64,000 nt of DNA from Ruegeria atlantica (GCF_013032455.1 NZ_WQCF01000006.1:62001-126000); one strand, 5' to 3'; counted from the first letter of the stretch, positions 26,499 to 36,071 are shown. Translations and numbers: made by a program. Notes: generated by a model not told the origin, from the letters alone.

Positions 26499-28538
26499 AT
26501 GGTGCTTCAGTTCGAAGGCGTGGTTGCAACGGGGAGCGCGACGCTCGATTCAGGTATCGGTGATACGGCTTTAAAAACGTTTAATGGCGTCACATACCTG
26601 TACAGCGTGACTGGTCCTGCAGGTGGTATTGCGGTTTGGGAACTGGTCGAAGGCGCGCTGCCACAATTGGTGGATACGGAGTTTTTCGGCGAATCGATCA
26701 CATATCAGGTCGGTCGCAGTGTTACGCCGGTCACGTTGGCCGGAGAAGAGATTTTAGCCCTAGACGTGCGATCAGCAACCGGGTTGGTCGGGTACGAATT
26801 GAACCCGAGCGGGACCATTGGCGCCCTGCAGGAAACCGATACTCTGATAGGTGGCGGCGATATCTCAGCCCTTGCTCAAGTCAGCGATGTTCTGATCGCC
26901 GCACATGAAACGACAGGGCAAATCACCAGTTACACAGTAAATGCGGACGGAACAATGAATGCCTCAGCCTCTGTCACGGCAGAGGCTGATTCAATGAAGG
27001 TGCTGCAAGTTGGTGACCATAATTACGCAGTCGCATGTGATGCCGTCAGTGGAATGATAAACACCTACAATCTCGATGACAGTACCGGTGCGCTGAGTGT
27101 CGTAGACAACTCTGAAACTTTGCCAACGCTCGGGATCGCGACGCCCACTGCAGTCGAAGTGGTACAGACCTACAATCAATCATGGATCATTGTAGCGGGG
27201 GCAGGCAGCAATTCGCTAAGCGTGATGGAACTGGCGATCAATGGGCGCTTGGTGCCGACGGATCATGTGTTGGATACTCTGCATACCCGATTTGGCTCGG
27301 TGCAGGATCTTGCTGTTGTCGAAGTTGAAGGGCATGTGTTTGTCGTAGCCGGTGGCGGGGATGATGGCGTGACCCTGTTCAAGCTAACGCCAGGTGGCCA
27401 GCTTGTGCATCTGGACAGCGTCGAAGATACCTTGCAAAGCGGGTTGCAAAATATCGAAGCCCTAAGCGTGGCGCGTGTCGCGAATGAGCTGCAGATTTTG
27501 GTCGCATCGCAACAGGACCCAGGGCTGACGCAGCTGACCTTTTCGATCGAAAACTTGGGCGTTGTGCAAGACGGGTTCGGAACTATCAACGGAACAACAC
27601 AGGATGACATGCTCAGCGGCAGTGTCCTCGACACCACTCTCATTGGCGGCGCAGGTGATGACATTCTGATCGCAGGTGTTGGAGCAACTACGATGTACGG
27701 GGGGGCTGGGGCGGACATCTTTGTCATGAAATACGGCAGTGATACGACGACAATAAACGACTTCGCCGCCGGGACAGACAGGCTCGATCTATTCGACTAT
27801 CCACTGTTGCGTTCACCGGAGCAGCTGACATTCACAGCAACGTCGCAAGGCGCGCGAATAGAATATCGTGACGAAGTGGTTGTAATTAATTCCGAAACCG
27901 GTGGACCTTTGACCAATGATGAGGTGTTCGGATCGGGGTTTGAGAGTCCAGATCATGTCACGGTCGATTTTAAGGATTTCGGAGTTCTGGACCCGGCCAG
28001 TTCAGAAGGCATTCAAGGTCATATCAACCTGAATTCAGAGACCGCAAACCCGGGATTATCCGACGCCGAGATTCATTTCACTCCGAACGGTGGCGGGACC
28101 ATCAGCGTACGCGCGGACGACGAAGGACGGTTTGATCTAGGGCTCCCATCAGGGTCGTTCCCCGGCGAATTGGAGATATTCAAAACGTATTCGACAGCAA
28201 GTTCGGAAATCACTGCGCTTGATGCATTGCAAGTTCTGCGAATCTCGGTTGGTTTGGATCCAGTTTGGGGGCCAGCGTCACCCGAAAACCTGATTGCAGC
28301 GGATATCACGCAGGACGGAACGGTTACATCATTGGACGCGCTGATTATTCTTCAGGTGGCTGTGGGGCTGCCTTCGGCGCATGACGCAGAATGGGTGTTC
28401 CTTGACACGGATGCTGACCTGTCTGGGATCACCAGCTCAGATGTCAATCATGAGACAGGTATAGAAGTCACGATTGTGGACAATGTCGTCACCGCTGACA
28501 TGACTTCGATCCTACTGGGCAATTTGGAGCCCGCCTGA
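26499..28538 (+). CDS. Secreted beta-propeller/RTX protein with C-terminal dockerin-like module
   Basis: 679 residues with no N-terminal signal peptide, as expected for type I export. Residues 1 to about 355 form repeating blades (for example VTLAGEEILALDVRSATG, HNYAVACDAVSG, HVFVVAGGGDDGVTLFKL) like a lactonase/YVTN-type beta-propeller. About 360-430 carry RTX calcium-binding motifs GGAGDDILI and GGAGADIFV. About 490-550 resemble a carboxypeptidase regulatory-like fold. Residues 570-624 look like a dockerin, followed by another Asp-rich loop (DTDADLSG). Transcribed away from the adhesin gene and convergent with an HlyD/ABC pair 14 bases downstream. No enzymatic residues are recognised, so catalysis is unproven. 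Confidence 0.83.
   Translation: MVLQFEGVVATGSATLDSGIGDTALKTFNGVTYLYSVTGPAGGIAVWELVEGALPQLVDTEFFGESITYQVGRSVTPVTLAGEEILALDVRSATGLVGYELNPSGTIGALQETDTLIGGGDISALAQVSDVLIAAHETTGQITSYTVNADGTMNASASVTAEADSMKVLQVGDHNYAVACDAVSGMINTYNLDDSTGALSVVDNSETLPTLGIATPTAVEVVQTYNQSWIIVAGAGSNSLSVMELAINGRLVPTDHVLDTLHTRFGSVQDLAVVEVEGHVFVVAGGGDDGVTLFKLTPGGQLVHLDSVEDTLQSGLQNIEALSVARVANELQILVASQQDPGLTQLTFSIENLGVVQDGFGTINGTTQDDMLSGSVLDTTLIGGAGDDILIAGVGATTMYGGAGADIFVMKYGSDTTTINDFAAGTDRLDLFDYPLLRSPEQLTFTATSQGARIEYRDEVVVINSETGGPLTNDEVFGSGFESPDHVTVDFKDFGVLDPASSEGIQGHINLNSETANPGLSDAEIHFTPNGGGTISVRADDEGRFDLGLPSGSFPGELEIFKTYSTASSEITALDALQVLRISVGLDPVWGPASPENLIAADITQDGTVTSLDALIILQVAVGLPSAHDAEWVFLDTDADLSGITSSDVNHETGIEVTIVDNVVTADMTSILLGNLEPA
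28206..28370 (+). other. Dockerin-like module (two F-hand-like repeats)
   Basis: Residues 570-624. Two similar halves, EITALDALQVLRISVGL and DITQDGTVTSLDALIILQ followed by VAVGL, are separated by about 14 residues. The second half has a complete calcium-loop pattern: D602, T604, D606, T608, T610 and D613 at positions 1, 3, 5, 7, 9 and 12. The first half lacks the leading loop aspartates. A third Asp-rich loop follows at about 637-650. Confidence 0.65.
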
Positions 28539-28552
28539 GACATATCCTCTGG

Positions 28553-29869
28553 CTATTCGCGGAAGGCTCGGTTGAAGTAATCGCTCAGCGGTTTGACCAA
28601 ATAAGACAACGGGGTTCTTTCGTCTGTCTTGATCATGGTTTCCACCGGCATACCAGGCAATAGAGGCTGCCCGTTCAGTCGCTCGAGCTGGTCGTCTTCA
28701 GGTATGACCTCAGCGCGATAGAAAGTTTGTCCAGTGGCCTCGTCGCTGAAAGTATCTGCCGAGACCGTGATAACCCGACCGTCAATCTCGGGTGTTTCCC
28801 GTTGGTTGAAGGCGGGAAAGCGAAGGGAAACCGGCTGACCGACATGCAACTGGTCGACATGAATTGCATCTACGCGAGCGGCCACAAGCAGAGGTGTGTC
28901 CTGAGGTACGATATACATCATCGGTTCGGCTGGCTGGATCACCGATTGCAGCGCAAAGACCTGACTTCCGTATACGGTTCCGGAGACAGGGGCACGTATA
29001 TCCAGTCGTGACAAGCGCACATCCAGCGACAGGCGACGTTCAGCCAGTTCCGAAATCTGTGCCTGCACATCCCGCAACTCAGTGATTGCCTGCTCGCGCC
29101 GCGTGGCGGTTAGTTCGACAATTCTGATTTCGGTGGCAGATATCTGGCCCCTAAGGCGCGCGACAGTTGATTCCAAGCGCCCAATCTGGCCTATCAGGTT
29201 AGCCTCTTCCCGTTGCAGGGCAGATACGCGGCTGGCCGGAGTGAGACCGCGGTCAAATAGGCTTTGCTGATCTTTCAGCTCATCCTGAATTAGATCGACC
29301 TGGCGGCGTAATGATACCAGTTGGGCTTCGGTGCCCTTGATTTCACTCTCGATCTGGTTTCGCTGTTTGCCCAGTTGTTCGGTTTGCTGCAGCAAGGTGT
29401 CCAAACGCGCCTCGAACAGGCGTTGTTGGCCAGCGACCAATTCGGGGTCGATGTTCTCTTGCTGTTGAAGTTTGGCCAACTGAGGCGCCAGGGCTTCCAC
29501 GTCGGTTCCGTCGCGCTCGGCCTCCAGCCGGGTCTTCCGCGCCATCAATTCAAAAAGTTGAGTTTCGACGATGGTTTTTTCTGACGATAAAAATGTGTCG
29601 TCCAGGCGCACCAGCAAATCGCCATCAGACACAACATCACCATCACGAACGAATATCTCACCAACAACGCCGCCATCGGGGTGTTCAACCACTTGCCGGT
29701 TGCTTTGGACCTCGATGCTGCCTTGTGAGATAATGGCCCCTGCGAGGTGCGTCTGGACCGACCAGACGCCAATCCCGCCGACAAGAATGGCCAGCGCAAG
29801 AAAGCCGACGATGGCCGGTATAGTGATGTGCCACACTGGGCGCGAATTTTGAGCCGTTTTATCCTGCAT
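28553..29869 (-). CDS. HlyD family type I secretion periplasmic adaptor, PrsE-like (operon 2)
   Basis: A 438-residue membrane-fusion protein with one membrane helix (about 15-38, IPAIVGFLALAILVGGIGVW), the conserved QSNRQVVEHPDGGVVGEIFVRDG block of PrsE/AprE/HasE adaptors, a long coiled coil (about 95-290) and the beta-barrel segment DIRAPVSGTVYGSQV. It overlaps the ABC gene by 11 bases (ABC first). With only an ABC and an adaptor, this system would borrow a TolC-type protein, perhaps the one encoded at 20237-21580. Its end lies 14 bases from the end of the convergent beta-propeller gene. Confidence 0.93.
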   Translation of the reverse strand: MQDKTAQNSRPVWHITIPAIVGFLALAILVGGIGVWSVQTHLAGAIISQGSIEVQSNRQVVEHPDGGVVGEIFVRDGDVVSDGDLLVRLDDTFLSSEKTIVETQLFELMARKTRLEAERDGTDVEALAPQLAKLQQQENIDPELVAGQQRLFEARLDTLLQQTEQLGKQRNQIESEIKGTEAQLVSLRRQVDLIQDELKDQQSLFDRGLTPASRVSALQREEANLIGQIGRLESTVARLRGQISATEIRIVELTATRREQAITELRDVQAQISELAERRLSLDVRLSRLDIRAPVSGTVYGSQVFALQSVIQPAEPMMYIVPQDTPLLVAARVDAIHVDQLHVGQPVSLRFPAFNQRETPEIDGRVITVSADTFSDEATGQTFYRAEVIPEDDQLERLNGQPLLPGMPVETMIKTDERTPLSYLVKPLSDYFNRAFRE

Positions 29870-31604
29870 CTTTTTTCACCTGGCTCAGGCCACGTTTAAT
29901 TGCACTGGCATTATGCACCATTACGCCCAATACCTCGTCTCGGCTGCCGGACTTCACGACCTGGCCTTTTTCGACCACCGCCAGATCGTCACATTCCGAG
30001 ATCGCTTGCGGGCGATGAGTCATGATGATGGCTGACTTGCCAGCCGCCTTCAGGCCACGCACAGCGGCGTTCAACGCTTCGGTTCCTTCGGCGTCCAATG
30101 CCGAGTTAGGCTCATCCAAGACAAGCAGAACCGGGTCGCCGTACAGTGCACGCGCAAGTGCAATACGTTGCTTCTGGCCGCCGGACAATTGGCTGTCATT
30201 CCCTTCCAGGAACGTGTCGTACCCCTTGCTGAGTGATAAGATCAACTCATGAGCCTTGGCCTGTTTTGCTGCCGCGACAACGGCTTCGGGGTCAGGGTTC
30301 TCAGACATTCGGGCAATGTTTTCAGCCACCGTCCCGTTGAAAAGGGTGACCTCTTGCGGCAAGTAGCCGATATGCTGGCCCAAATCGGTTGAATCATATT
30401 GATCCAACGTTGCACCGCCCAGCCGGATTTCTCCGGCTGCGGGTTGCCATAGACCCAATAGCGCCTTGGCAAGTGTGGATTTTCCTGATCCACTTTTGCC
30501 GATAACACCAAGTGCCTTGCCCGGCTCAAGCTGCAACGTGACATTGCGAAGGGTCGGTTTATCTGCTCCGGGTGGGATAACGGTCAACCCCTTTGCGGTT
30601 AGCTGGCCTTTTGGCACGGGCAATTTGGTGCGTGGATTTTCGGGCGGTGTTGCGTCCAGAAACTGGTTTAGTGAGGTCCAGGCAGATCGTGCTCGTTGGA
30701 CCAACCCCCATTGACCGACTGCCTGTTCAACTGGCGCAAGCGCCCGGCCCAACAGGATTGACCCAGCAATCATAGCACCTGGGGTTAGTTCGTTGCGAAG
30801 CACCAACCATGCACCAAGAGCCAGCATCGCCGATTGCAAAAACAGCCGCAGTGACTTGGTTAAGGACGTAAAGCTGCCGGTCCAATCACTGGCTGCAATT
30901 GTCTGGCTCAAAGCGTTGGTTCGTTGCTTTTGCCAGCGGTGGGTGATGTCCTCTTGCATCCCTTGGGAGCGTACGACTTCGGCGGCTTGCCGCGCGTGTT
31001 CCGAAAAGGCATTGGCCTGCGCAGATGCCCGTTGTGCTGAGGCAACCTTGCGGTGAGTCAAGTTTTGGTTAAGGACGGCGATCAAAATCAGCAGGACACT
31101 GCCAGCTACGGCCAGCCAACCCAATAGCGGATGGAACAGAAAGATTGCGGCCAAAAACACCGGTGTCCAAGGGATGTCCATGACCGCCAACAAAACAGGC
31201 GAGGAACACAGGTTTTGAATCGCTTCCAGATCGCGCAAACCGGTAGCTGGAGCCGACCGAATTTGTGGGAATAAGGACCGGCGCAATGTCGCGTCAAACA
31301 CACGCTCATCCAATTCTGACTGAAAACGGGCACCAAACCGGGCCACGATGCGACCGCGGGCAAAATCCAGCATTGCCATCAGGCCATAGAGGAGCGTCAC
31401 CAGTAAAAACAGCGCGGTTAACGTTTCAACAGCGCGCGAACTCAGCACCCGATCATAGACCTGCAACATGAACAAAGGCCCTGTCAGCATTAACAAATTG
31501 ACGAAAATGCTGAACAGGAACGCAAGGGCCAGAAACGTCATCCCTTGATTGCGCACATTACGCAGTTCATGGCGGGGTGGCATCATGCGATTTACAGTGT
31601 TCAC
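29859..31604 (-). CDS. Type I secretion ABC transporter/permease, PrsD-like (operon 2)
   Basis: A 581-residue exporter without an N-terminal C39-like domain. The transmembrane part starts at about residue 25 and the ATPase at about 340, with Walker A GKSGSGKST, signature LSGGQKQRIALARAL, Walker B VLVLDEPNSALD and H-loop MTHRPQ. This architecture is that of the PrsD/AprD/LipB exporters, which secrete RTX proteins. It is the first gene of a two-gene operon with the HlyD-type adaptor. The neighbouring beta-propeller/RTX protein is the obvious candidate substrate, from proximity only. Confidence 0.93.
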   Translation of the reverse strand: MNTVNRMMPPRHELRNVRNQGMTFLALAFLFSIFVNLLMLTGPLFMLQVYDRVLSSRAVETLTALFLLVTLLYGLMAMLDFARGRIVARFGARFQSELDERVFDATLRRSLFPQIRSAPATGLRDLEAIQNLCSSPVLLAVMDIPWTPVFLAAIFLFHPLLGWLAVAGSVLLILIAVLNQNLTHRKVASAQRASAQANAFSEHARQAAEVVRSQGMQEDITHRWQKQRTNALSQTIAASDWTGSFTSLTKSLRLFLQSAMLALGAWLVLRNELTPGAMIAGSILLGRALAPVEQAVGQWGLVQRARSAWTSLNQFLDATPPENPRTKLPVPKGQLTAKGLTVIPPGADKPTLRNVTLQLEPGKALGVIGKSGSGKSTLAKALLGLWQPAAGEIRLGGATLDQYDSTDLGQHIGYLPQEVTLFNGTVAENIARMSENPDPEAVVAAAKQAKAHELILSLSKGYDTFLEGNDSQLSGGQKQRIALARALYGDPVLLVLDEPNSALDAEGTEALNAAVRGLKAAGKSAIIMTHRPQAISECDDLAVVEKGQVVKSGSRDEVLGVMVHNASAIKRGLSQVKKDAG

Positions 31605-31998
31605 GAAACTGGGCCTTTAGTAACTGTTAATAGCGGGCTTATTGCACTCATTACGGGCTGATATTCAGTGTATGCCGCAATGCCACAAAAAGCGAGAACT
31701 GGTGGATTATTGAAAAGTAGCGGGCCGTCAATCACCGATCATATTGATGAAGGCTATGCGCCGATTCATGCCGAAGTTTGACCAGAGTCCGCCGAGTGAT
31801 CCAAAATTGAATGCGTGGTCCTGCCAGTGGGCCGGTCGCGCAGACAAGACAGTTTTCATCCGGAATTTTAGTTCCAGTATTTGAGTCACATTGCTGACAA
31901 TATTCCCACGTCTACTTTGTGTTGGTAGGTTCGAACAATTCGGGCGCGTTTGAATGCGTACTTAAGTATACTTGCAATGTGGCGAGAGTCCTTTTTGA
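31605..31998. other. Divergent intergenic region, no supported gene
   Basis: 394 bases between the PrsD-like gene (minus) and the SWIM protein gene (plus). It is AT-richer than the flanking genes. A perfect 10-base palindrome TACTTAAGTA lies at 31959-31968, about 30 bases before the SWIM start, and could be part of an operator or promoter. No ORF or RNA gene is supported. Confidence 0.4.
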
Positions 31999-33333
31999 AT
32001 GACCGGAGTTAACCACAGTTACCGATATGCCAGACGGTCATCGTTGACTGGGCAAAGTGACAAGAGTTCGTTGTTTCTGGCGGTTGATCAAGCCGCTACG
32101 AATGTGTCACCTGCCTACTTGACCGCGGTCTTAAAGGAACCTGAAGTCACCGCCAAATCTTTGCGGGCTGTGTCAGAAATTGTTGGCTCACGGTTTTACG
32201 TACCACCCTCGATGCTGGCGCGAATTATGCGCGAAGCGGACCCTGTTGTGACCGTGGGAAGAGACACCCTGCGGTTTGAAGGGTTCTCGGGCTGTTGCAG
32301 CGCCTATATCCGGTTGGACATTGATGACGATGCGCTTGAAGTCGAACACCGTGGCAAAGGCACGACGAATGTAGATTTCGGTCCGGAACTGCGCGCCCTT
32401 CTTACGCGCACCAGCCCGGATAGCCGCATGGAAATAACTATTGGATCAGATACCGTTGGATTGTCTCATGAACTGGGCACAGTCACCGAGCGAAAGGTGC
32501 CATTACCCGTTCGGTGGATCAAAGGTTTGGCTGAAGTGCAGGGGCATCTTTCTTGCATGGAAAAAGCGTTTTCGCTGTCAACCGTGCAGGCGCAGCGGTT
32601 CTTGCGCGGCTTGCCGCGCTCGAAATCAGATCATCGGATTTGGGTAAAGGGTAACAGCACTGGCGTTCGGACGACAACGCGTCCTGTCCCCGGTGGCGTG
32701 CCGTTGCGAGGGGGCCATCGGCTGCGTGTTTTGGAATCTTTAGTGAGCAAGGCCAGCGCCTTGCATGTCTATTTTAGTGAGGTGTTGGAAAGCTCAGCCT
32801 GGGTGCTGGACTTTGGGACCCAGAGAGTATGTTTGGTCTTGAACGTCGAGCCGTGGCGGGGGTTTCCGGGGGACGGTCGTCTTTTATCCGACTTGGCACA
32901 TATAGAAGTTGAAAGTGCCGCATTGCGCGCGCAGTTGAATTGGCAGGACGAACTGGATCTGCAATCCCTCGCGCGGGGCGGAAACCTGTCTCTCGATCAG
33001 GTGAAGACAGCTATGTCACATCTGGCAGCTTCCGGTCTTGTTGGGTTTGATCTGTCACGCTCTGCGTGGTTCCACCGGGTTTTGCCCTTTGACATGGATA
33101 GGGTGGCGGCGATGAACCCTCGTCTCTTGGCGGCCCAGCAACTTGTAGAAGACAAAGCCATCAAAATTCTGCCCAATGGCGCAGACGTGACCAGCGAGGC
33201 CGTGACGCATCGTGTTCGGCTCGAAGGTGACAGTCCAAGTTGCACGTGCCCTTGGTACTCAAGGAACAAGTCGGCGCGGGGGCCTTGCAAGCACATTCTG
33301 GCCGTAGAAATAGCGCTGGAGCAATCGGCGTGA
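31999..33333 (+). CDS. SWIM zinc finger protein of unknown function
   Basis: A 444-residue protein with a C-terminal SWIM zinc finger: C415-x-C417 and C430-x-H432, close to the end. SWIM fingers bind nucleic acid or protein. The rest has no recognised domain; its middle (SCMEKAFSLSTVQAQRFLRGLP, about 190-210) and DFGTQRVCLVLN segments look like conserved family blocks. The stop overlaps the GTG start of the 901-residue protein, so the two are co-translated. From memory, similar SWIM proteins pair with large DUF6493-like proteins in actinobacteria, which would make this a conserved two-gene unit. The ribosome site is weak. Confidence 0.75.
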   Translation: MTGVNHSYRYARRSSLTGQSDKSSLFLAVDQAATNVSPAYLTAVLKEPEVTAKSLRAVSEIVGSRFYVPPSMLARIMREADPVVTVGRDTLRFEGFSGCCSAYIRLDIDDDALEVEHRGKGTTNVDFGPELRALLTRTSPDSRMEITIGSDTVGLSHELGTVTERKVPLPVRWIKGLAEVQGHLSCMEKAFSLSTVQAQRFLRGLPRSKSDHRIWVKGNSTGVRTTTRPVPGGVPLRGGHRLRVLESLVSKASALHVYFSEVLESSAWVLDFGTQRVCLVLNVEPWRGFPGDGRLLSDLAHIEVESAALRAQLNWQDELDLQSLARGGNLSLDQVKTAMSHLAASGLVGFDLSRSAWFHRVLPFDMDRVAAMNPRLLAAQQLVEDKAIKILPNGADVTSEAVTHRVRLEGDSPSCTCPWYSRNKSARGPCKHILAVEIALEQSA

Positions 33334-36035
33334 CAGAAGCAGAATTTTTGAAACTGATAACAACCAAACGGGCGCCTGAGGTTCTTAAAGTATTGGCCGC
33401 AATTCCCGAAGCCAACCGCCGTGCCTTTGCGCCGGTCGCGTTGAAAACACACAAGGCCCACGAAAAGGCCTATTGGGAGAGGCAGTTCAACAGCAAGAAA
33501 CAGCCCCCGGAAATAGCAAAAGATGCGGAGTCATTGGGGATCGCTGTTTTGGCGACTGCGCGCCCTTCGGAATACAAATGCGGAGATTGGCAGGTTCTGC
33601 CGCGTTCGCTTGCATTGCCAGAAGTGTTTCGTGTGCTCAGACTTAGCTGGGTGGATGCGTGGGCTGAGGCTGCGGTCGAGGACAACCCCCGCCTGATCCA
33701 GACCATACATGCGCTGTTTCACGAAGGGCTGTGCAGAATCCCGCGGAACGAGGCGTATATTCTGGGTTACTACGCTCACCAGGCGGCCGTACCGGCCAAC
33801 GCGCGATCGCAATTTTTGAAGCAAGACGTCTGGCGATTTTTCGAGGTGGAAGGTGGAGGTGATCTCAGCCTGGCCGCGCATGACAAATATTGCGGGCCGG
33901 GGATGTCTTGGGCGGACGCACTGATTGGGCTTTGCCAAGATGGTACCCTGGATAGAACCCGGTTGTTGGATGCCTCATTGGATGCCCTTGAGCGGGATTT
34001 CGGGCAGTTTCGAGCAGGGTGGTATTCGCGGTTTCATGCCGGACTTTGTCCGACGGGTCCGGAAATGCAAGATAGAGTGGCACGATATCTGGATTTGCTT
34101 CGCAGTACGATTCCGCCAACCGTTGCATTTGCGCTCAAGGTGTTGAAACAAATTGACAAAACTTCCGGTATCGACGCTGATGCGTTACTGTCATCTCTCG
34201 AGCCTGCGTTGCAAAGCCGCCAAAAGACCAGTGCCGTCATGGCGTTGCAGTTGCTGAAGAACTGCGCCAAGCGAAATCCTGAACGGGCGGCTGGCATAGC
34301 TCTACTGGCCAGTTCAGCCTTGATTTCCGAGGCTCCGGATGTTCAGGCCCGTGCATTGGACCTCATCGAAGCCCTCGATCAACAAAACGCGCCAGAAGTT
34401 CAAGCCAAACTAACCGATTATGTGGACGTGACCGCGCCTACGGTGAAAACGCGGCTGCGGAGCGTTTTGAATACTGAACCAGATGTGTTGACCCTGCAAC
34501 CGGACTTTCTGGTCGCGAAATTGGAGGTCATTGAGCCGGTCACATCGGCAGAGGATGCGGTAGCAGCTTTTCTTGAGCTTTTGGAAAACCGCCATGACCC
34601 CTTTTTGATCGAGTGCGCATTTGACGGATTGGCCAGATACGGGGTTAAAGCACAGCCTTTGCTGTCGCCGCTGGCAAAGCGGGCGTCGCAGATGCAGAAA
34701 CGCGCGTTACAAGAGACATTCAACACCGGCAAGACATTTGAAAAACCCATCTTGGCGACGGCTCTGGCTTGGGCAAATAGAACGGATTTCGACACCGAAA
34801 TGTTAACTTTTCAAGTGCCACGTTATCATGGTCATGTCCCGCTTGAGATCGAGCAGGACAGTTTCGAGGGGATGTTTGCAGCACGAGCCAAGGAATTGCT
34901 GGGCTTCGTGCGTAACGGCCTTTCAGTTCCCATGTTGTCAGCCCCCAACGACAATCGCGGATTTCTTGCGGCGGCTGAATTACTTGATCGGCTGGATCGC
35001 TATCGAAATCTGGGTGTGCAACCTGGTGAGGCTGATTTTAAACTTGCGCTGATGCGCCTCGCACCCGAAGGGCGTAAAAGTGCCTTGGAGCGATTCCGAC
35101 CGCAATCCGAGGCCGAACGCGCCTCGGCCTATGCGCTCGGCGCAGACATCGCGCCTGAATCAGACAGACAGTTGTGGGCAATTGCCTGGTCCTCGACCGT
35201 GCCGCTGCGCGTGGATTCAGCTATTGAACGGTTGGTCGGCGGATCGGTTCCCGGTTTGGGTGTGCCAGCCAGCTATGGCTTTCATGCGGATATAAAGCGG
35301 ATAGAACCCTGCGTCTGGCCTCGACCCAAGTTACGGGTTTTGCCGCCCATTCCCAAAAGCGTGGACGCCGCCTTGGGTTTCGCGCTGCCTGCAAAGTTTG
35401 AACACACCTATGGAGCTGAACAGGGCGCCAGTTGGATGACACATCCAAATCCTTGGGTTGGTTTGATCCGCCCGGCGCATTCCGAGTTGTTTTTTTCAAC
35501 TGGGATATTTGAGTTGGAATTGGACCAAAAGCTTACAAACCATCACTGCTTGATGTTTTTGGAACCGCTTTTCCGTCCCGACCCCAATCCCGGCGTTATG
35601 GCTCACGCCATGCTTGCCTGGTATTTGGCCAGCGCGGATGAAGGTATCGGATCCACCACTATAGACGCGATAACCACATTGGTTGCACAGGAGCGGTTTG
35701 ATCCTTTGGTCTTTAGTTCCGCGGCGCATTCCCTTGTCTTTGACGCAGGAATTCCACTACGTCGCTGGACAAAAAGAATGGCCGAAGTTGCCAGAACGTC
35801 TGACTTACACGCGCAGTCTATCAAGACTGCGCTGGGGGCGATGATGATTGACCTGCCAACCGAACTACCGCGCGATTTGGGTGGAATTCTGGAATTGCTG
35901 TACGAACTTTGTGTCGCCTCCAGTGACGGGATTGGATCGGCGTCGTCTTTAGCAGCATTGGAGAATGTAAAAGCTGGTGGCAAAACAGGAAAATTTGCGC
36001 GTCAGATAGTTGCATTCCAGAAGAACACTTCCTGA
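33330..36035 (+). CDS. Large HEAT-like/DUF6493-like protein of unknown function, partner of the SWIM protein
   Basis: A 901-residue soluble protein starting at a GTG that overlaps the SWIM stop (GTGA); the frame stays open further upstream but inside the SWIM gene. The sequence from about 240 to 600 is helical and repetitive in the way of HEAT repeats (SALISEAPDVQARALDLIEAL, TSAEDAVAAFLELLENR). The C-terminal third contains conserved-looking Trp/Pro blocks. There are no catalytic motifs, membrane helices or signal peptide. It is probably a scaffold acting with the SWIM protein on a shared target. The DUF6493 link is from memory. Confidence 0.72.
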   Translation: MTEAEFLKLITTKRAPEVLKVLAAIPEANRRAFAPVALKTHKAHEKAYWERQFNSKKQPPEIAKDAESLGIAVLATARPSEYKCGDWQVLPRSLALPEVFRVLRLSWVDAWAEAAVEDNPRLIQTIHALFHEGLCRIPRNEAYILGYYAHQAAVPANARSQFLKQDVWRFFEVEGGGDLSLAAHDKYCGPGMSWADALIGLCQDGTLDRTRLLDASLDALERDFGQFRAGWYSRFHAGLCPTGPEMQDRVARYLDLLRSTIPPTVAFALKVLKQIDKTSGIDADALLSSLEPALQSRQKTSAVMALQLLKNCAKRNPERAAGIALLASSALISEAPDVQARALDLIEALDQQNAPEVQAKLTDYVDVTAPTVKTRLRSVLNTEPDVLTLQPDFLVAKLEVIEPVTSAEDAVAAFLELLENRHDPFLIECAFDGLARYGVKAQPLLSPLAKRASQMQKRALQETFNTGKTFEKPILATALAWANRTDFDTEMLTFQVPRYHGHVPLEIEQDSFEGMFAARAKELLGFVRNGLSVPMLSAPNDNRGFLAAAELLDRLDRYRNLGVQPGEADFKLALMRLAPEGRKSALERFRPQSEAERASAYALGADIAPESDRQLWAIAWSSTVPLRVDSAIERLVGGSVPGLGVPASYGFHADIKRIEPCVWPRPKLRVLPPIPKSVDAALGFALPAKFEHTYGAEQGASWMTHPNPWVGLIRPAHSELFFSTGIFELELDQKLTNHHCLMFLEPLFRPDPNPGVMAHAMLAWYLASADEGIGSTTIDAITTLVAQERFDPLVFSSAAHSLVFDAGIPLRRWTKRMAEVARTSDLHAQSIKTALGAMMIDLPTELPRDLGGILELLYELCVASSDGIGSASSLAALENVKAGGKTGKFARQIVAFQKNTS

Positions 36036-36071
36036 CGCGCAGGCCCTTTCCAGTGATGGAGAGGGCGTCAG
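36032..36071. terminator. Extended hairpin between convergent genes, probable bidirectional terminator
   Basis: CTGACGC (36032-36038) pairs with GCGTCAG (36065-36071), and within it CCTTTCC (36045-36051) pairs with GGAGAGG (36058-36064, one G-T pair) around a 6-base loop, leaving a 6-base bulge on the left arm. It spans the 32 bases between the ends of two convergent genes. No T-run follows, so the function is inferred. Confidence 0.4.
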
